This document shows positions 60,909 through 64,000 of a stretch of DNA of 64,000 bases, in pieces (within the stretch, counting starts at the first letter, position 1; each line of letters begins with the position of its first letter). A program made the position numbers and the translations under genes. Under the pieces are notes generated by a model that was not told the DNA's origin, did no database searches, and saw only the letters and a list, made by a program, of their open reading frames with translations. This DNA comes from Pseudomonadota bacterium (GTDB taxonomy: Bacteria > Pseudomonadota > Alphaproteobacteria > Sphingomonadales > Sphingomonadaceae): the NCBI GenBank assembly GCA_023457895.1, contig JAEXAY010000032.1, positions 1-64,000 of the forward strand. The letters are read 5' to 3'.

Positions 60909-61825
60909 TACGCCTTGTCTCCCTTGGGCTTGCGGGTCGTGGTTTTCTTCGCGGCAGGCTTGGCCGCTTTCTTGACAGCCTCGTTCGCCGTCGCCGCGTT
61001 GTCCGCAGCCGGGTTGGGCTCGGCCTTCTTTGTGCGCTTGGGCGCAGCCTTGGCCTTCGCAACCGGCTTTGCCGCGGTCTCATTGGCCTTGGCACCGGCA
61101 CCCGTATCTGCTGGCTTCTCCGTCGCCTTGGGCGTTGGCGGCGGCGGCGCAGCGGCGGGCTTGGGCGCGGCCCCAGCCGGAGCCTGCGTCGGCGCACCGG
61201 GCGCAGCGCCGGCCTTTTCGTCGCCGGGCAGAATATATTCCGCGCCTTCCCACGGGCTCATGAAATCGAAGCTGCGAAAATCCTGCGTCAGCTTGACGGG
61301 CTCGTAGACCACGCGCTTTTCGGCCTCTGAATAACGCATTTCGACATAGCCTGTCAGCGGGAAATCCTTGCGGAAGGGATAGCCCTCGAAACCATAATCG
61401 GTAAGAATCCGCCGCAGATCCGGGTGTCCGGCAAACAATACGCCGAACATGTCGAACACCTCGCGCTCAAGCCAGTTTGCGACCGGCCATACGGACACGA
61501 TCGACGGCACCGGCGTTTGCTCGTCCGTCGACAACTTGACCCGCAGGCGATGGTTTTTGGTGACGCTGAGGAGATGGTAGCAAACCTCGAACCGTTCGGG
61601 CCGGTCGGGGTAGTCGACCCCGGCGATCTCGACGAGCTGCTGATACGCCATCTCGTCGCGCAGCACCGTCATGCAGCGAACAACATCCGCACGATCGATC
61701 GTCAGCGAAACTTCGCCAACGGCTTCAACCGCGTCAATCAGGCTCGCACCGAGCAGCTTTCCGGCCGCGTCAATAACACCTTCATTGCTCGCATAACGCG
61801 GGGCTGAATGGACGACGTCATTCAT
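60908..61825 (-). CDS. nuoC: NADH-quinone oxidoreductase subunit C with a long basic tail
   Basis: 305 aa against about 200 for a typical protein. Residues 1 to about 200 are a normal 30-kDa subunit (EVFDMFGVLFAGHPDLRRIL, then GYPFRKDFPLTGYVEMRY). Residues 204-305 are an Ala/Pro/Lys-rich extension ending TTTRKPKGDKA, histone H1-like in composition. The tail is in frame and ends with a stop that shares one base with nuoD. The ATG overlaps the nuoB stop by 4 bp. Confidence 0.95.
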   Translation of the reverse strand: MNDVVHSAPRYASNEGVIDAAGKLLGASLIDAVEAVGEVSLTIDRADVVRCMTVLRDEMAYQQLVEIAGVDYPDRPERFEVCYHLLSVTKNHRLRVKLSTDEQTPVPSIVSVWPVANWLEREVFDMFGVLFAGHPDLRRILTDYGFEGYPFRKDFPLTGYVEMRYSEAEKRVVYEPVKLTQDFRSFDFMSPWEGAEYILPGDEKAGAAPGAPTQAPAGAAPKPAAAPPPPTPKATEKPADTGAGAKANETAAKPVAKAKAAPKRTKKAEPNPAADNAATANEAVKKAAKPAAKKTTTRKPKGDKA

Positions 61826-62379
61826 CGCTCGATCGTCCCTTCGCGGCGGATTTTGCGCTGCAACTGCATCACGCCATAGAGCAGCGCTTCGGCAGTCGGA
61901 GGGCAGCCCGGCACGTAGATGTCCACGGGGACGATGCGGTCACAGCCGCGCACGACCGAATAGCTATAGTGATAATAGCCGCCGCCATTGGCGCAGCTGC
62001 CCATCGAGATCACATATTTGGGTTCCGACATCTGGTCGTAAACCTTGCGCAGCGCAGGCGCCATCTTGTTGCAGAGGGTGCCCGCCACGATCATCACGTC
62101 GGACTGGCGCGGGCTCGCGCGCGGGGCGACACCGAACCGCTCCATGTCATAGCGCGGCATGTTGACGTGGATCATCTCGACCGCGCAGCAGGCAAGGCCA
62201 AAGGTCATCCACCACAGCGAGCCCGTGCGCGCCCACTGGAACAGATCCTCGGTCGAGGTGACAAGGAAGCCCTTGTCATTCACTTCGCCGGACAGGTCGT
62301 TGAAAAAGGCCTGATCGGGCATCGTGCCGGGCTTGACCGGCAGGCGCGCGATTTCGTCAGGTGAAAGCTCTACTCCCAA
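61822..62379 (-). CDS. nuoB: NADH-quinone oxidoreductase subunit B
   Basis: 185 aa; holds the N2 4Fe-4S cluster that passes electrons to quinone. Ligand motifs: CCAVEM, GSCANGGGYYHY and VPGCPP. The start overlaps nuoA by 10 bp. Confidence 0.97.
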   Translation of the reverse strand: MGVELSPDEIARLPVKPGTMPDQAFFNDLSGEVNDKGFLVTSTEDLFQWARTGSLWWMTFGLACCAVEMIHVNMPRYDMERFGVAPRASPRQSDVMIVAGTLCNKMAPALRKVYDQMSEPKYVISMGSCANGGGYYHYSYSVVRGCDRIVPVDIYVPGCPPTAEALLYGVMQLQRKIRREGTIER

Positions 62380-62744
62380 TCGAGTGCTCCCTTTTTCCAG
62401 GCATAGGCAAGGCCAAGCGCAAGCTCGGCGAGAAAGATCATCATCGTCGCCCAGCCCGCCCAGCCGATATCCTTAAGGCTGACAGCCCAGGGAAACAGAA
62501 ACGCGGCTTCAAGGTCGAAGATGATGAAGAGAATGGCGATGAGATAGAAACGCACGTCGAACTGCGCACGGCTGTCCTCGAAGGCTGGAAAGCCGCACTC
62601 ATATTCGCTGAGCTTTTCCGGGTCCGGCTTGTGCGAACCGGTCATCCGTCCGACGGCCATCGGCAGGAAGACAAATGCCGCCGAGAGCGCCAACGCAATT
62701 CCGAGGAACAGCAGGATTGGCAGATATTGTGACAGATCGGTCAA
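62370..62744 (-). CDS. nuoA: NADH-quinone oxidoreductase subunit A
   Basis: 124 aa with three membrane helices and the conserved segment KPDPEKLSEYECGFPAFEDS with the loop Cys. First gene of the complex I operon; the 143 bases up to the suhB gene end must hold the promoter, but no confident -35/-10 pair is visible to me. Confidence 0.96.
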   Translation of the reverse strand: MTDLSQYLPILLFLGIALALSAAFVFLPMAVGRMTGSHKPDPEKLSEYECGFPAFEDSRAQFDVRFYLIAILFIIFDLEAAFLFPWAVSLKDIGWAGWATMMIFLAELALGLAYAWKKGALDWE

Positions 62745-62887
62745 AATACGCCCCTTTTTGGCGGTTATCGTTTATTCATTCGCATCACCAAATCCCTGAC
62801 AGACTCAGTGCCTTGCCTCTAGGACGGCTGCCCGCCCGGAGCAAGCCTCAAAGGCCGGAAAATTCGCCTTATTCAATAGCCGATGGT

Positions 62888-63703
62888 CTAACGCAGCGCC
62901 CCTGCGACCAGCTTGTGCAGCTTGGAATGGAGTGCATCGTTCGAGGCGAGAAATTCGCTGCGAGCCATATATTTGTCGCCGCCGCGATAATCCGTGACGA
63001 AACCGCCCGCTTCTCTGACAATCAGGAGTCCGGCCGCCACGTCCCACGACTGAAGTTCTGATTCCCAGAAACCGTCAAAGCGACCCGACGCCAGCCACGC
63101 AAGATCGAGCGAGGCTGCGCCGAACCGGCGGATGCCCGCTACTTCGGGAGCGATCGCTCCAAAAATTCTACTCCACTGCGCCATGTCGCCATGCCCCATG
63201 TAGGGAATCCCGGTCGCGATCAGTGCCTCGTTGAGGTTTCGCCGTGCCGAGACCCGGAGGCGCCGGTCATGGAGCCACGCACCCCGCCCTTTTTCCGCCC
63301 AGAAGCTTTCATCGGTCAGCGGCTGATATACGAGCGCGGTCGTGACCTCGCCCCAGCCCCCGCCGGGTTTCGGTTCCTGCGCCGCGATCGAGATTGCGAA
63401 ATGCGGAATCGAGTGGAGGAAGTTGGAGGTGCCGTCGAGCGGATCAATCACCCAGCGCGGTTTGCCGGGCGCGCCCTCGATTTCGCCCGCTTCTTCCATC
63501 AAGAAACCCCAGTCGGGGCGCGCTTTGAGCAATTCGTCATACAGCGTGCGTTCGGCGCGCTGGTCGGCCTTGGAGACAAAATCCGCCGGCCCCTTGGCCG
63601 AAACCTGAAGATGCTCGATTTCACCAAAGTCGCGGCGCAGACGTGCGCCCGCCTTGCGGGCTGCGCGTTCCATAACGGTGAGGAGGCCGGATAGGGCTGC
63701 CAT
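62888..63703 (-). CDS. suhB: Inositol-1-monophosphatase family protein (SuhB-like)
   Basis: 271 aa. Metal ligands are in EEAGEIEG and WVIDPLDGTSNF, and in the late WDVAAGLLIVREAGG. These Mg-dependent phosphatases hydrolyse inositol or sugar phosphates; in enteric bacteria SuhB also aids rRNA transcription. ATG 63703 has GGAGA upstream; the open frame beyond it runs into a repeat. Same strand as, and downstream of, efp. Confidence 0.9.
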   Translation of the reverse strand: MAALSGLLTVMERAARKAGARLRRDFGEIEHLQVSAKGPADFVSKADQRAERTLYDELLKARPDWGFLMEEAGEIEGAPGKPRWVIDPLDGTSNFLHSIPHFAISIAAQEPKPGGGWGEVTTALVYQPLTDESFWAEKGRGAWLHDRRLRVSARRNLNEALIATGIPYMGHGDMAQWSRIFGAIAPEVAGIRRFGAASLDLAWLASGRFDGFWESELQSWDVAAGLLIVREAGGFVTDYRGGDKYMARSEFLASNDALHSKLHKLVAGALR

Positions 63704-63714
63704 ATCAATTCTCC

Positions 63715-63811
63715 CCCCTCCCGTTTGCAGGAGGGGCCGGGGGTGGGTTTGCAAACAACGGCCGGGGCGGAATGAAGTCCACCCCTAACCTCTCCCGCGA
63801 GCGGGAGGGGA
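63715..63811. repeat. Family-D palindromic repeat between efp and suhB
   Basis: Two hairpins, CCCCTCCCGTTTGCAGGAGGGG and CTCCCGCGAGCGGGAG, about 50 bases apart, with GGGGGTGGG and its complement CCACCCCT between them. It fills the efp-suhB gap and may act as the efp terminator. Confidence 0.8.
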
Positions 63812-63817
63812 ATCTTA

Positions 63818-64000
63818 TCAGTCCGCGCGCTTCACATATTCGCGGTCATAGACGTCGACGATGATGCGCGTGCCGCTTTCGATATGCGGCGGCACCATGA
63901 TGCGCACGCCATTGTCGAGCACGGCGGGCTTGTACGAAGAAGAGGCGGTCTGTCCCTTCACCACGGCGTCGGCTTCGACGATGGTGGCCTCGACCTGATC
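63818..64000 (-). CDS. efp: Elongation factor P, C-terminal part only
   Basis: 60 residues before the stop, the last third of EF-P: TASSSYKPAVLDNGVRIMVP then HIESGTRIIVDVYDREYVKR, the conserved OB-fold end. The N-terminal domain with its modified lysine lies beyond base 64000. EF-P relieves ribosome stalling at proline runs. The gene continues off the right edge. Confidence 0.93.
   Translation of the reverse strand, partial: DQVEATIVEADAVVKGQTASSSYKPAVLDNGVRIMVPPHIESGTRIIVDVYDREYVKRAD

Noticed and set aside
59523..61307. 594-codon open frame opposite nuoD and nuoC
   Set aside because: Shadow of nuoD and nuoC; no domain, no ribosome-binding site, and it crosses two genes.

Overview
The window is chromosomal DNA of an alphaproteobacterium, most likely a sphingomonad (order Sphingomonadales; Sphingopyxis- or Sphingorhabdus-like). 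The reasons are a dusB-ntrB-ntrC-ntrY-ntrX-hfq-hflX block, a fused ispDF, a tandem-domain Hfq, several protein families I associate with sphingomonads (a 243-aa HTH-like protein, an 808-aa coiled-coil protein, a DUF1467 protein), and a nuo operon that runs on into birA-coaX-rnj. No rRNA, prophage or CRISPR array is visible. The genus is inferred from gene order and protein style, not from a marker gene.

Layout. 1-3.9 kb: a vitamin B12 uptake operon (btuB-btuF-btuC, minus strand) under a clear cobalamin riboswitch. 4.1-12.7 kb: a periplasmic protein of unknown function, tRNA-Ser, a lytic transglycosylase, then the plus-strand run dacA-tmk-holB-metG-tatD-MBL hydrolase, tightly packed with several 4-bp stop/start overlaps. 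12.8-22.8 kb: mazG, convergent with hflX-hfq and the two nitrogen two-component systems NtrYX and NtrBC, headed by dusB. 22.8-33.2 kb: ispDF, pncC, lipA-coq10-like, carbonic anhydrase, a PutP-like symporter, ettA, an M28 peptidase and small accessory proteins. 33.4-37.4 kb: tRNA-Pro, a complete IS1595-family element with passenger genes, a CitE-like lyase with a MaoC hydratase, and tRNA-Ile(CAT). 37.4-44.1 kb: a histidine kinase with a degenerate ATP-binding domain, an Lrp regulator, a TPR-like exported protein, a His-less Hpt-like protein and a large membrane coiled-coil protein. 44.2-62.7 kb: an 18.6-kb minus-strand transcription unit, nuoABCDEFGHIJKLMN-birA-coaX-rnj-DUF1467. 62.9-64 kb: an inositol-monophosphatase gene and the 3' end of efp.

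How the genes work together. The B12 genes form an outer-membrane receptor, a periplasmic binding lipoprotein and an inner-membrane permease; the ATPase gene presumably lies just beyond base 1. The nuo genes encode all 14 subunits of respiratory complex I. NtrBC and NtrYX sense nitrogen and possibly redox state, next to Hfq.

Most notable points. (1) Hfq is a tandem duplication of the Sm-like domain. (2) An IS1595-family element with a 22/24 terminal inverted repeat and a 9-bp direct repeat carries three non-transposase ORFs and has jumped into the loop of a palindromic repeat. (3) Five junctions in the nuo operon hold palindromic repeats of three families. At nuoH/nuoI the repeat separates two related copies of the nuoI start and creates a 46-codon ORF that overlaps both neighbours by 4 bp. 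(4) NuoC has a roughly 100-residue Ala/Pro/Lys-rich tail. Long open frames opposite GC-rich genes (for example opposite nuoG and nuoD) were treated as shadows.
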